Source: Nepenthes gracilis (taxonomy: Eukaryota; Streptophyta; Magnoliopsida; Caryophyllales; Nepenthaceae). Taken from it: a stretch of DNA of 64,000 bases. This document shows, in pieces, positions 32,702-43,208 of the stretch. The stretch's first letter is position 1, and every line of letters starts with the position of its first letter. Below the pieces are notes generated by a model that was not told the origin of the DNA, made no database searches, and worked only from the letters and a program-made list of their open reading frames with translations. A program made the translations under genes and the position numbers. Where the stretch lies: assembly GCA_033239525.1 (NCBI GenBank), contig BSYO01000020.1:8614656-8678655 (forward strand), written 5' to 3'.

Positions 32702-33633
32702 GAAGCTGTGTTATGGTGCGTGTATAAATTGGTAGCTGAAATTCTTCAACAGTATTGCTGATTATTAAGCTAAGATTTGAGGCTAATACTGAGCATGCTA
32801 GATTCTGAATTGCTGCTTTTCTTGCTCCCCTATCAGAAATTTAGCTGTTATTAATTAGCTGGGACTCTGTTTTTTATTAAAATCTGGAGTAAGATGCTGA
32901 TGCTAAGTGAAGAGAGTCTCCAGCTGTAATCTGCATAAATTAGTACTGCAATTCTACCTCCTGCTGGCTAATGTGCTGATGCTGCTGTGTGGAATTAGGC
33001 AGCTGATTTTTAGCTGGTTTCCAGCATTCTCTATGTCCATGAAGCTGCAATTTTTGATTACTGGCGTTGAAGATGCTGAAGAGGATCAGTGCTGTGGATG
33101 ACAACAGTGTGGCTCATGGATTTACTACTGCCTTGATGGTCGCTGGCCGTGTGGTGCTGCAGTGAAAATTGTAGAATGTTTTGCCCGTGGTCCAATTTGG
33201 CTGTGGGTGTTTTGTGTGTTGCATTTGCTTGTGTTGGTGCTGCAATGTCTTCTGGTAGGTCGTCTATAAACCTCCCCCCGGCTATTTATCTGCATTGCTC
33301 AGAGCTGCCTGCTGATGTGTTGCATTGATCCAAACATTTTCGGGTTGCGCTGGATGCTGAACTTGAGTAAGATAAGTGGATGATGAGGTTTTTTCCTTAT
33401 GTCTTGTTTTATTCCCTTGTTTTTGGAGGGATTTTCTTTTGCTTAGTCGGTAGCTTTGCTGATGGTACTTAGGTTTACTCCATCTTTTCATTACATTATA
33501 TCGATGTTTTGTTTCACTTTTGCTCGGGGTATGCCCCAGCGTCTTTGTTCTAAATCCAAGTCGGAAAAAACTTGGAGATAGAACATTGGTTTTGTACATT
33601 TTTTTTCATTTATAAAATTACTTACCAAAAAAA
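32702..33633 (+). other. Composite 3'UTR of plus-strand LINE, part 2, with tail
   Basis: T/G-rich UTR ending in GCTCGGGGTATGCCCC, the hairpin at 33547-33584 (GTTCTA/TAGAAC, TCCAAGT/ACTTGGA), ATTACTTACC and poly(A). No coding sequence is visible. Confidence 0.75.
33547..33584 (+). other. LINE 3' terminal hairpin, type C
   Basis: GTTCTA/TAGAAC outer arm, an A/A mismatch with an adjacent A/G, then TCCAAGT/ACTTGGA with loop CGGAAAAA. Confidence 0.78.
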
Positions 33634-33859
33634 GCAGCCATCTCGGCCTTTGCCATCTCAGTCAAACAAAACCAGTCCTCCCAGGCAGCCATCTCGGTAG
33701 AAAATCGAGATATCTACCAAAAGAGATAAAACATCCCTGCGAGGATTACTACCAGCGAAACCAGCATCAGCAAAGTAACTACTATGGACAGCAGTATCAA
33801 CAGTAGACCAACGAAAACTGCCAGCACCAACAAGCAGTCAAATTCATCGAAACACTCCT

Positions 33860-34511
33860 TGACAGCAGGAGGAGTATATCATCTCGTGCCTGGAGAGCCA
33901 TTAGAGATCTTTGAGGCTTTTTTCCTATTCCTTCTTGATTCGGCTTGGCTCTAGTCATTGTCTTGCACAGAATGGACTTGATTGTGGTGCACCTCCGAAT
34001 CACGTCCCCCTTCCATATTTTGAGAACGGAAAGTGTGGAGGCCTGCCACTAAATCATCCAAATTGCTACAGTGGTTGAGACGAGAAACCGATATCAAGTT
34101 CAGTAAGGAACTAAGAAAATCAAAAATAATCTGCTTCTCATCCGAAGTTAAAGAATCAATGTGTGGATGTGCAAGCACTGACAACCTGAGGGCTTCAAAA
34201 GGCGCACCCACAGAGCTGAGGAGATTTGCCCCCATCAAGTGGAAAGGATGATTTGAACTCATCCTTAGTTTGATCAGATATATTACACCAGTAGTTATCT
34301 AAAAAAAGTAACACCGTGTATCTATGATCCGGGGTGAGAGCATTCAGAGAAAGTCGAAGAGCTTCTTCCTCAGTCAACATCTGGATGGCAATGGACAATG
34401 GATTAGAACCAACCTCTGCAACAGCCGAAACCACAAGGGGTTGGGCATTATTAATTACAGGGCAGCAATTAGGGGACCCTTGGACACTGCCTTCAATAAC
34501 CCCAGCGCCTT
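33860..34511 (-). pseudogene. LINE ORF1, C-terminal part of the 20293-48127 LINE
   Basis: Holds the second C-terminal module: LRLSVLAHPHIDSLTSDEKQ, IIFDFLSSLLNLISVS and NLDDLVAGLHTF (34262-33951). Upstream it reads AEVGSNPLSIAIQMLTEEEA, closely matching the copy at 30605. A TAG at 33951-33953 is followed in frame by SQAESRRNRKKASKISNG. The N-terminal part of the same gene lies at 46290-47985, beyond the insertion at 34512-46290. Confidence 0.78.
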
Positions 34512-34515
34512 CAGG

Positions 34516-34775
34516 AGGCCATCAGATTGTTGGTGATGGCTAAATCCTCCCAACCTCACATTGTCTTTTTATCTCCCAAAGGTAGAAAGGCCATTTTTAG
34601 TTTTCTAAGTTTTCTGCTGGAATCCAAAACAAATTTTCCTTCTTGCAAATATAGCGATTTGGATGATCTATTGAATTGTCTCCTCAACGTTGATAATTCA
34701 CTGTGGCTAAATGGCGGTAGTGGTTGTGCGGTGCATAATGGCTCCTGGATACATGTCAAGTCAAGGAGACAGTGA
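34516..34775 (+). pseudogene. LINE ORF1, last C-terminal module
   Basis: About 85 residues remain: SPKGRKAIFSFLSFLLESK and YSDLDDLLNCLLN align with DEKQIIFDFLSSLLNL and NLDDLVAGLHTF of the copies at 30258 and 33951. At the position where three other copies have a stop, this one has TGG (34746-34748, SWIHVKSRRQ). It then stops seven codons later. Confidence 0.78.
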
Positions 34776-35558
34776 AAAGCTGCTTCCTTGAAGTCCAAGG
34801 GCTCCTCATACTCGTGAGTAGTTTCTTGTTGATTGGATACAATTATCTGTTACGCTAGGCTCCTGCATATGCTGAATTTTGATTCTGCTGAAGTTGGCCA
34901 TAAATCTGCCTTGTTGTTTTTGATCCTGTCGATAACAGTGGGGACGTTGATGTTGGATTGGTTGTAGTTTGGGCACGGTTGTTGATCATTTTGTTGTTGT
35001 GCAGAATGGCATATGCCATGCTCACGCTTAAAGTTGGTGCTGTCTTGATGCAGTTTGAAGCCCTCGTCTCTGGGGCTTCTGAAATTTTACGTCTGAAGGC
35101 CATGTATATGGCCTGCTGTTACGGCCTGTTTCCTGAATTGGGTTGCAGCTGCTGGACAGGTGCAGTACCCCTACTGGACTATGCTGTGATGGTATAAAAT
35201 GTAACCTCTTTAAGCATGTTTCCTACTGGTCTTTGGCGGCAAGCTGGTGCTGGTGTGCTGATGTCCACTATGTGCTCCTATTATGTGCAAACTCCATTCT
35301 GTGATGTGAAGAATGGTTTTTACATGCGTCTGATCTCATCCTGCTGGTCTGTGCTGTGATGGACTGTTATGTTGGCCAATCGATATGCTGAGTTGCTTCA
35401 ACTGAAATGGAAGTAGCTGATCCATCGTCTGATCATGTTCACCAAAAGTCAGATTTCATTTTTATCTTTGTTGTTGAACGTTGTCCTCCTGGAGGCCCTT
35501 TTTTTGTGAGTTATTTTTTTTGGCGTCATTTGATGTACCAAGCTGCTCGGGGTATGCC
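34776..35558 (+). other. 3'UTR of the 34512-46290 LINE
   Basis: T/G-rich UTR leading to the type A tail motif GATGTACCAAGCTGCTCGGG, where the LTR element is inserted. No coding sequence is visible. Confidence 0.65.
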
Positions 35559-35563
35559 CTAAC

Positions 35564-38376
35564 TGTGGCGACCCGAACCCGAATAACTCAAAAACGAAGC
35601 ATCGGGCCGCACACGCGGAAATCAAAAATTTAAAACCAAATAAAGCCATTCAATAATCTAGTTCATATCAATTCTTAACTGCCTCATGATAACCATACAT
35701 CATCCATACAAAATTAAAAAGTCATAAAACCAACAGAAATTAAATAAGTTCCCTAATAATTTAAATCTAATCCTCTCATTCATCAGGATCATCTTCTCAC
35801 GTCTTTGTTTCTTCGGGCTAACGCTATCATCTCAACTGGAGCCAAGAAAACACAAGGGTGAGCCAAAGCCCAAAGCAAAGCGATATAATCAATAATGCGA
35901 CAATGATAAAAATCTCGGATATCAACTACTAAGGCTCTACACACCCTAACAACCTACTATATCCGAGACAGAATACAACACGTCGTGAATACGACTCTAG
36001 GCAAAACGGTCCATAAGACCGAACATCCAAAAATAACAAGAGTGCTAAAACAACGGAAATCCTCGAATCCGATCTCAACGATACTTTGGGAACTTCCCCG
36101 GTCTATATGTCAGTAAAACGACCAACACACTCACGATAACAATACAACATGGATTCCTCTCAATCCGAGTATCACAAGATCCACACAAGGATATTGCCAC
36201 CACAACAAATGAGGTACTCATAATCATATATGGAATCACGAAGAATCTCCGGATCTTATTCCGCTCGCGAACCAAAGGTGCGTATGTTCCCGCCCGGTGG
36301 GTACTTGCACGGGCTACTACGATGCTCGCAAGTTTGGCCACCGACCAAATCCATGGTCCACCGAGACTCGCTCACGAAATGGGGCGTCTCCCGAGCGTGA
36401 CTTCAACATCATGCTCTTCACAAGTCAAACCCAACATCTCCCGCCATGATATCCTCGATACCATGATCTACGATGTTCACAGAGCCATAAGCATCCCGCC
36501 ACACTGAGCAATGTACCTCAACACCACCAGGGGATACGGAAATCGATGTCGGATAAGTGTAGACCACATTAAAGTACCAAAGCCTCCCATTCGACCGGAT
36601 ACTTTAATGTTTTCACACACTCTCTCAACTTTGACCGTAAGAAGCAACGAATACACATACTCACACACCGAGTATAACGCAAAGAAAGCTTTGCAATATC
36701 AACAATGAACGTCGTTCGGTCTTTACAGAACCGTACTCACGCAATCAAATCCAACCAAAGGAACGTGTCTCGGGCGCTCAGCAGAATACAAAGGTCGAGA
36801 TACGATCGATTCATTATTTCACTATCTTTCCATTTTTATCTCGAAACTATGCCTACGACTAAGGCCAACAACATAATTTACTTTAATTTCCATCCACAAC
36901 AATTAATGATTAACATTCATTACTTCATACATATTCCTTCATATATATAATTAAATATATATACACAATTTCTACTTAAATCAAATCAAGCCCACGGCCC
37001 ACTTATTCTTCACTTTACCTACACTCACAATCGGGCCACTAAACACACACAACACACCATTTGGGCCCAGCCCAAACACGTACACACAAATACTCAAACA
37101 TACCCACGTTAGACTCCAAACCCAAACCTACAACCACTGTTGGGCCCATGGCCCAAAGACACCAACACACACTCTCACCAAGCTGGGCCTATGGCCCAAC
37201 TCACCTAAACACCCACACATCCACACACGTTGGGCCTCAAGGCCCAACTCACTCAAACACACACACTCACACACACACACACAACACAACACTGACACCC
37301 ACCGTTGGGCCTCATGGCCCAACACACACACTTACACACGTTGGGCCAAAGGCCCAACGTTTCTCTCTCATTCTCACGTTGGGCCAAAGGCCCAACGTTT
37401 TCTCGCCTCCCCAACACCCATGGGCAACAGCCCATGCTTCCTTCGCCGCTCACCAACGCCCCGTTCACCACAGCCAGCGCCGCCCGTTCACCCACGCCTG
37501 CAAACACCTCACCACCACCACCGGCCCGAACCCAACGCCGGCACTAACCCGAAACCCATAGCCGTAAACTTCTGCTTTGCTTCACCCCAACACCCATACA
37601 TACGATGCGTACAAATCAAACCACATACATACGTACAATATACATATACATATACGAATAATACATATACACACATACAAGGATTTCCCGTATTTCCCTT
37701 CCCCGATTTTGCGTATTTCTTCCCAAAACCACGGCGGAAATGCAGCCTTTGCTCACGGCCTTCACCCGCTTTGCCTTCAAACCAAATACACAACAGAATC
37801 GAAATACGAGGAAGAATGGAGGTTCGGTTCGAAATCGGGGAAACCCAATTCCTTCCCGATTTCGGATGAAAAAAATGAAGAAATCAAATCAATGCGAAAT
37901 GGAACGGGACGATAGGGATGAAGTTTTATTCAGCGATGAGAAGAAAATTTGGTGGATGATTCACTTGCAGATTGAAGAGAAACGACAGAATACTTGCACG
38001 ATTAACCGCGGCGAGAACGGCTTCAAATCGGCTCGGTTCCGCCAGATCTGGAAAACGGCTTGACGTCTGACGACTTCGCTTGTAACCAAATGGCAACGGG
38101 TAACGGCGGCGAAACTTCGAGCAACGGTTTTGGAAGACGACCTCGATGAACCACGGCTCGATTTTCTTCTTCCTTCACTTAGCAGACCGAACCCACAACC
38201 GCGCTTCATTTAAATCGACCGTTTCGGCCACAATGGAGCCGTTGAGAGAAGAGAGAGAGGGAGAGAACTTCGCAGACGAGGGCGAGAAAGAGGGAGAGAG
38301 GGAGATTGTGAGGGAAATTGTGGGAAAATGGCGCCGGGAGCTTCGGGAAGAAGGTGGGGTGACGGGTTGGGTTTTG

Positions 38377-38407
<31 letters not shown>

Positions 38408-38540
38408 ACGTTTATATAAATATTTAAATTTATTATTATTTATATCACCATAAGTATTTATATATTTTTATTTCGTAATAAATTTAATTTCACCCGATTA
38501 AATCTTTTAATTTCATTCATAAAAATATCCGGGTATTACA
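35564..38540 (-). repeat. 3' LTR of the Ty3/gypsy element
   Basis: Length 2977 bp against 2975 bp for the partner. It contains a series of TTGGGCC/GGCCCAA palindromes (37140-37395), CA-rich runs, a TTA microsatellite (38381-38407) and AT-rich sequence near its 5' end. Most differences from the other LTR are small indels or multi-base changes at CG-containing spots. Confidence 0.92.
37140..37395. promoter_or_regulatory. Six TTGGGCC-n-GGCCCAA palindromes in the LTR
   Basis: Units at 37140-37156, 37184-37199, 37230-37247, 37305-37322, 37341-37357 and 37379-37395. Each is a perfect or near-perfect palindrome with a 1-4 nt centre. TGGGCC/GGCCCA is the core of plant site II elements bound by TCP factors, so a promoter role is plausible but unproven. 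The array is also present in the other LTR at 44787-45043. Confidence 0.75.
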
Positions 38541-38541
38541 A

Positions 38542-38553
38542 TCCTCCCCCCTT
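38542..38553 (-). other. Polypurine tract of the Ty3/gypsy element
   Basis: On the minus strand AAGGGGGGAGGA, ending one base from the 3' LTR. It would prime plus-strand DNA synthesis. Confidence 0.9.
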
Positions 38554-38581
38554 AAAAGAATTTCGTCCTCGAAATACAATC

Positions 38582-41500
38582 TCAACCACTAAACAAATGG
38601 GAATATTTTTCCTTGACCTCATCCTCCAACTCCCACGTTGCTTCGCGTTCAGGGTGATGACTCCACTGAACCTTCACCATCGGAATCACCTTCCTGGCCA
38701 TAACGCCTTATCTTGGCGATCCAATATCTTCATTGGTTGCTCTTCAAAAGATAGATCCTCACGAACACGTAACGCCGAATAATCAATCACGTGCGTTGGA
38801 TCGCATACATATTTCCGTAACATGGAAACATGGAAGACATTGTGCACTCCAGATAAAGCTGGTGGTAAGGCCAATTTGTAAGCAACCTCACCGACACGCT
38901 CCAATATCTCGAAAGGCCCAATGAAACGCGGCCTGAGCTTTCCCTTCATGCCAAAACGAGCCACACCTTTCCAAGGGGAAACCTTGTAAAGACGTGTCAC
39001 CAACTTCGAATTGAAGATCACGACGTCGCTGATCAGAATAACTCTTTTGCCTGCTCTGAGCCTCGTGCAAGCGCTCTCTAATCAAGCTGATCTTAGCAGT
39101 AGTCTCCTGCACTATGTCAGGACCCATGATCCTACGATCTCCAACCTCCTCCCAGCTAATCGGTGATCGACACTTCCGCCCATAGAGTGCTTCAAATGGG
39201 GCCATACCGATGCTCGACTGATAGCTGTTGTTATAAGCAAATTCGCTAACGCCAAATGTGAATCCCAGCTACCACCGGATCGAGAAATGGATAAACGCAG
39301 CATATCCTCAAGGGTCCGAATGGTCCTTTCAGTGACGGCCATCGGCCCGAGGATGAAAAGTCATCTTGAACTTAAGCCGCGTACCCAACTCCCGCGATGC
39401 AAACTCCGCCAAAAATCGAGAGACAAAGCGAGGGTCTCGCGGAGATAATGGTCACCGGCACTCCATGCAATCGACAATCTCCTCAAGGTATAGTCCGCCA
39501 AACGTTCTAAGGGCAACGTAACTCGTGGCCAAAAAATGAGCAGATTTCACAACGGTCGACACCACCCAAACACAGTCATGTCCTCGGATACCTTAGGGAG
39601 TCCAATCACAAAGTCCATGGCAATGTGCTCCCACTTCCATCCTGGAATAGGCATCGATCAAGCTTTCGGCGATGCCGGGTGCTCAGCTTTTACCTGCTGA
39701 CATATCGAGCAACGAGCAACAAAATCAGCAACATCCTTCTTCAATCCTCTCCACCAGAACATCCTTCTCAAATCCTGGTACATCTTGGCACTACCAGGGT
39801 GAATGGTGTATCTAGACCGATGTGCCTCCTCAAGAATCTCGTCTCGCAATTCTTTGACATCGGGAACACACAACCGATCCACGAAATCCGAGAGCACCAT
39901 CCTTACCGAGATGAAAACCCGCTCGGTGATCACCGCCTGACTCCTCACGGATCAAACACTAACAATGGATCTTCATGTTGAGTTTCTTTGATGCGACCAA
40001 TGAAAAGCGGTTGCACTTGCAAGTATGACACTCAGCTCGTGTATCATCCGAGTGCAACTCTAGGCACATCCTCAATCGACTCAAACATCCGCCGCTCCCG
40101 TATCATCATGCTCGCCACCATCCCTACGACTTCCCGCTCAAAGCATCCGCCCACGACATTCGCCTTTCCGGGCTTATACCGGATGTCGCATCCATAGTCC
40201 TTCGCAGCTCTAGCCACCTCCGCGCCTCATATTGAGCTCCTTCTGCGAGAACAGATACTTCAGACTTTTGTGATCCGTGAAGATAACAAAAGTCTCGCCA
40301 TACAAATAGTGTCTCCAAATCTTCAAGGCAAACACGATGGCAGCCAACTCCATGTCATGCGTCGGGTATCTAGTCTCGTAAGGTTTCAGCTGCCGAGATC
40401 CATAAGCAACGACCTTCTCGTGCTGCATCAAGACACACCCAAGACCTCTCAATGATGCATCGCAAAATACCTCGAAACCTCCAGAGCTATCAGGAATTGT
40501 CAACACAGGTGCAGACGTCAACCGCCTCTTAAGCTCCTGGAAACTGGTCTCGCACTGATCAGTCCAGATGAACTTTGCATTCTTCTGAGTCAACTTGGTC
40601 ATAGGCCCAGAAATGCTTGAGAAGTCCTTGACAAATCTACGATAGTAACCCGCTAACCCAAGGAAGCTTCGTACTTCGCTTGGCGTAGTGGGTTGTGACC
40701 AACCCGTGACTGCCTCAATCTTAGCCGGATCCACGGATACTCCAGCTCCGGAAATAATATGGCCAAGAAAAGTCACCTGACTAAGCCAGAACTCACATTT
40801 CTTGAGTTTCCCATAGAGTTGAACCTCCCGAAGAGTTCCCAATACAACTCTCAAATGCTCCTCGTGCTCCTCGTTAGACCGAGAGTACACGGAATATCAC
40901 GATGAATACCACCACAAAGTGATCCAAGTATGGCTTGAACACCCGGTTCATCATGTCCATGAAGGCTGCAGTGCATTAGTCGACCCAAATGGCATTACTA
41001 TAAATTCATAATGCCCATAGCGCGATCTCAAGGCCGTCTTAGCAATATCGGACTCTCGAATGCGCAAATCGGTGATATCGAGCGAAGATCAATCTTAGAG
41101 AACACTTGTGCTCCCTTGATTGATCAAATAGATCATCGATCCTCGGAAGCGGATATTTGTTCTTTACCGTAACCTTGTTGAGCTCACGGTAATCGATGCA
41201 CAATCTCATGGATCCATCCTTCTTCTTCACAAATAGAACAGGGGCTCCCCAAGGCGATGTGCTAGGCCGAATGAAACCCAAGTCTAAAAGTTCCTGCAAC
41301 TGGGTCTTCACTCTCTCACCCGCCGGCGCCATTCGGTATGGGGCCTTGGAAATAGGGCGACACCGGAAGCGGCTCAATAGAAAAATCCACATCCCTTTCG
41401 GGCGCAAGGCCGGGGAGCTCATCCGGGAAATACATCAAAACTCACGTACCACAGAATATCTTCCAATTTGGCTCGAGGGCGCTTCCACCGATACATATGC

Positions 41501-41780
41501 TAAGAAGCCTCTACCACCTCCAAGTAGCAAATGTCTAGCATGCAGAGCCGAAATGATTGGAAGAGAACCTCTACCGCCCACGCCTTGAAATTGGAAAGGT
41601 GGAAACTCCGTGGATTAAAGCGTATGAGCTTCTTTGCACACCATCGCCGGCATGGCAAGCGACCAACCAATCCATCTCGAGGATAGCATCGAATTCCAAC
41701 ATATCCAGTGGAATCGGATCTACTCATGCGACAATGATCTCCTATTCGAGTCGTACAACCCTCAAACACTACATCCATCA
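38582..41780 (-). pseudogene. Ty3/gypsy pol (RT, RNase H, integrase, C-terminal chromodomain-like)
   Basis: Read from the right: RT with [20 protein letters not shown] (about 41220) and [11 protein letters not shown]; the catalytic region near 40900 is disrupted by single-base losses. RNase H follows with [14 protein letters not shown] and [12 protein letters not shown] (40890-40210). Integrase has a zinc-binding N-terminus (HRSRYTIHPGSAKMY, WWRGLKKDVADFVARCSICQ, about 39830-39700), a decayed core, and FEALYGRKCRSPISW (about 39200). The C-terminus has FIGPFEILERVGEVAYKLAL and HVSMLRKY, then a chromodomain-like WELEDEV segment and a stop at 38582-38584. At least eight frameshifts break it. Confidence 0.9.
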
Positions 41781-42934
41781 AAACAGACTCCCCAGCAGAG
41801 TGGATACAACAAGGGTGAAATCTAATGGCTTCGGCACGACTCCCAAATGTGGAACAAAGCGAGACGCCACAAAGGAATGAGTGGCTCCCGAATCGAATAG
41901 AACATAAGCGGGATAGTCACATATATGAATGGTACCTTGAACAACGTCGGGTGAATTTGGCTCTTGCTCGTGATCGATATACTCGTCCGGATCTCTCGCG
42001 GCCTTTGCTGTCCTGGCATCCCCGCCACTCCTTGCCTTGGTGCTCGCAATCCTTCTTTGAAATGTCCACCTTACCGCAATTGTAACATGTCCGGCGATGA
42101 AAACTCTCTCGAGATCGGTCTTTAGTGGAAATGACGAAGGATGGGTAGGTGCGGACGATGATGATGCAATACCTAGCGATATGTCCTGTCTTCCTCGGCA
42201 CTTGAAACACGACTTTCCTCCTTGACCTTTGAAATTGGACGCTTTTGAAAGAAGAGTCTTTTGAGGTCCTGAATCCGGCCGAGTGCTCACCGATCGCTGA
42301 ATCGACCTCTCCGAATCGGGGCTTGCTCGATAATCATGGCGCGCTGAGACCGCGCCATACTCCTCGAATCAAAAGGAAGTAGCCGCATCTCGAATGACGT
42401 CGATCAATCCATCTTGAAATCGCCGGGCCTTCCTCTCATCGGTATCCACCAAGTAAGGAGCAAATCGAGACAAGGCGATAAACTGAGCCTCATACTGAGC
42501 GACCGTCATGCTCCCTTGACGCAAAGACATAAACTCTGCCTCCTTTCTAGTTCTGACACAGGAGGGAAAGTACTTGTTGTTGAAGTGCCGCTGAAACTCC
42601 TCCCAGGTGAGCGTGTCCACCGCCACGTGCAATTCCCGCTTCAGCATCTTCCACCAATGGTCTGCCTCTCCGACCAAACGATGAACAGCGAGACGGACCA
42701 TATCGGGCCGGCTTCATAACGGATGACCTCAAAAGCTTTTTCCATCCGTGACATCCAATCCTCCGCTATCATCGGGTCGGGGTAAACCCGCAAACTCGGG
42801 GACCCGGTCAAGAAAATCACGCAACACACGACGCCCTCGATCCGGCGCATGATGGTGATCTCCTGCTGCCGATGAAGTGCTACCCTGGGTCCTAGAGCTT
42901 GAGCACTAATAGCTTGGTTTACTAAGCTCGCCAT
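41781..42934 (-). pseudogene. Ty3/gypsy gag and protease region
   Basis: Begins with MASLVNQAISAQALGP (42934). The gag core has ADHWWKMLKRELHVAVDTLT and WEEFQRHFNNKYFPS, typical of Retrotrans_gag. A CCHC-like stretch containing CYNCGKVDISKKDC lies near 42100. The protease active site appears as YVLFDSGATHSFVASRF near 41870. Frames change at about 42370, 42200 and 41900. Gag forms the particle, and the protease would process the polyprotein. Confidence 0.88.
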
Positions 42935-43191
42935 ATCCCGTAGAGCACTACGGACTTAAATTTCTTCATTGCTTGCATGCTCAAAGGCGCTAGGTAATCG
43001 ATTCGCGTTAACACTTCGTTGTTCGACATCCCGAAAATAACGATTAAAGTCGGTATTTCGTAGTCCGCGAATCCTCTAAATCTTTGAATACTACCCAACA
43101 CCAATACTCAATTAAATTTTCATGATCCAAAATATCACACACCAATTCCTTAGACTCCAAATCCTTGATCAACTCCACAGAGCTAACTTTT

Positions 43192-43202
43192 CTCCGATAC
43201 CA
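43192..43202 (-). other. Primer-binding site (initiator Met tRNA type)
   Basis: On the minus strand TGGTATCGGAG, six bases inside the 5' LTR. It differs by one base from TGGTATCAGAG, complementary to the plant initiator Met tRNA 3' end. Confidence 0.85.
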
Positions 43203-43208
43203 TTATCA

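Larger units (their letters stand above)
21516..33633 (+). mobile_element. Plus-strand autonomous LINE (ORF1, ORF2), type C tail
   Basis: Flanked by a perfect 15-bp duplication, GCAGCCATCTCGGCC, at 21501-21515 and 33634-33648. Order: 5'-truncated ORF1 (21516-23546), ORF2 (23544-27189), a purine-rich patch, a pyrimidine block with an internal A-run, then a second UTR module that ends in a type C hairpin tail at 33633. The second module is split by the ORF1-only LINE at 28478-32685. This copy shows that both ORFs and both UTR modules belonged to one transposition unit. Without the nested insert it is about 7.9 kb. Confidence 0.9.

Noticed and set aside
36075..36668. Short host-like open frames within the LTR
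   Set aside because: No recognisable domain; the partner LTR has indels that destroy them.
37061..37561. 166-codon His/Thr/Pro-rich open frame in the other LTR
   Set aside because: Translation of CA repeats and TTGGGCC palindromes; no conservation of frame with the partner LTR.
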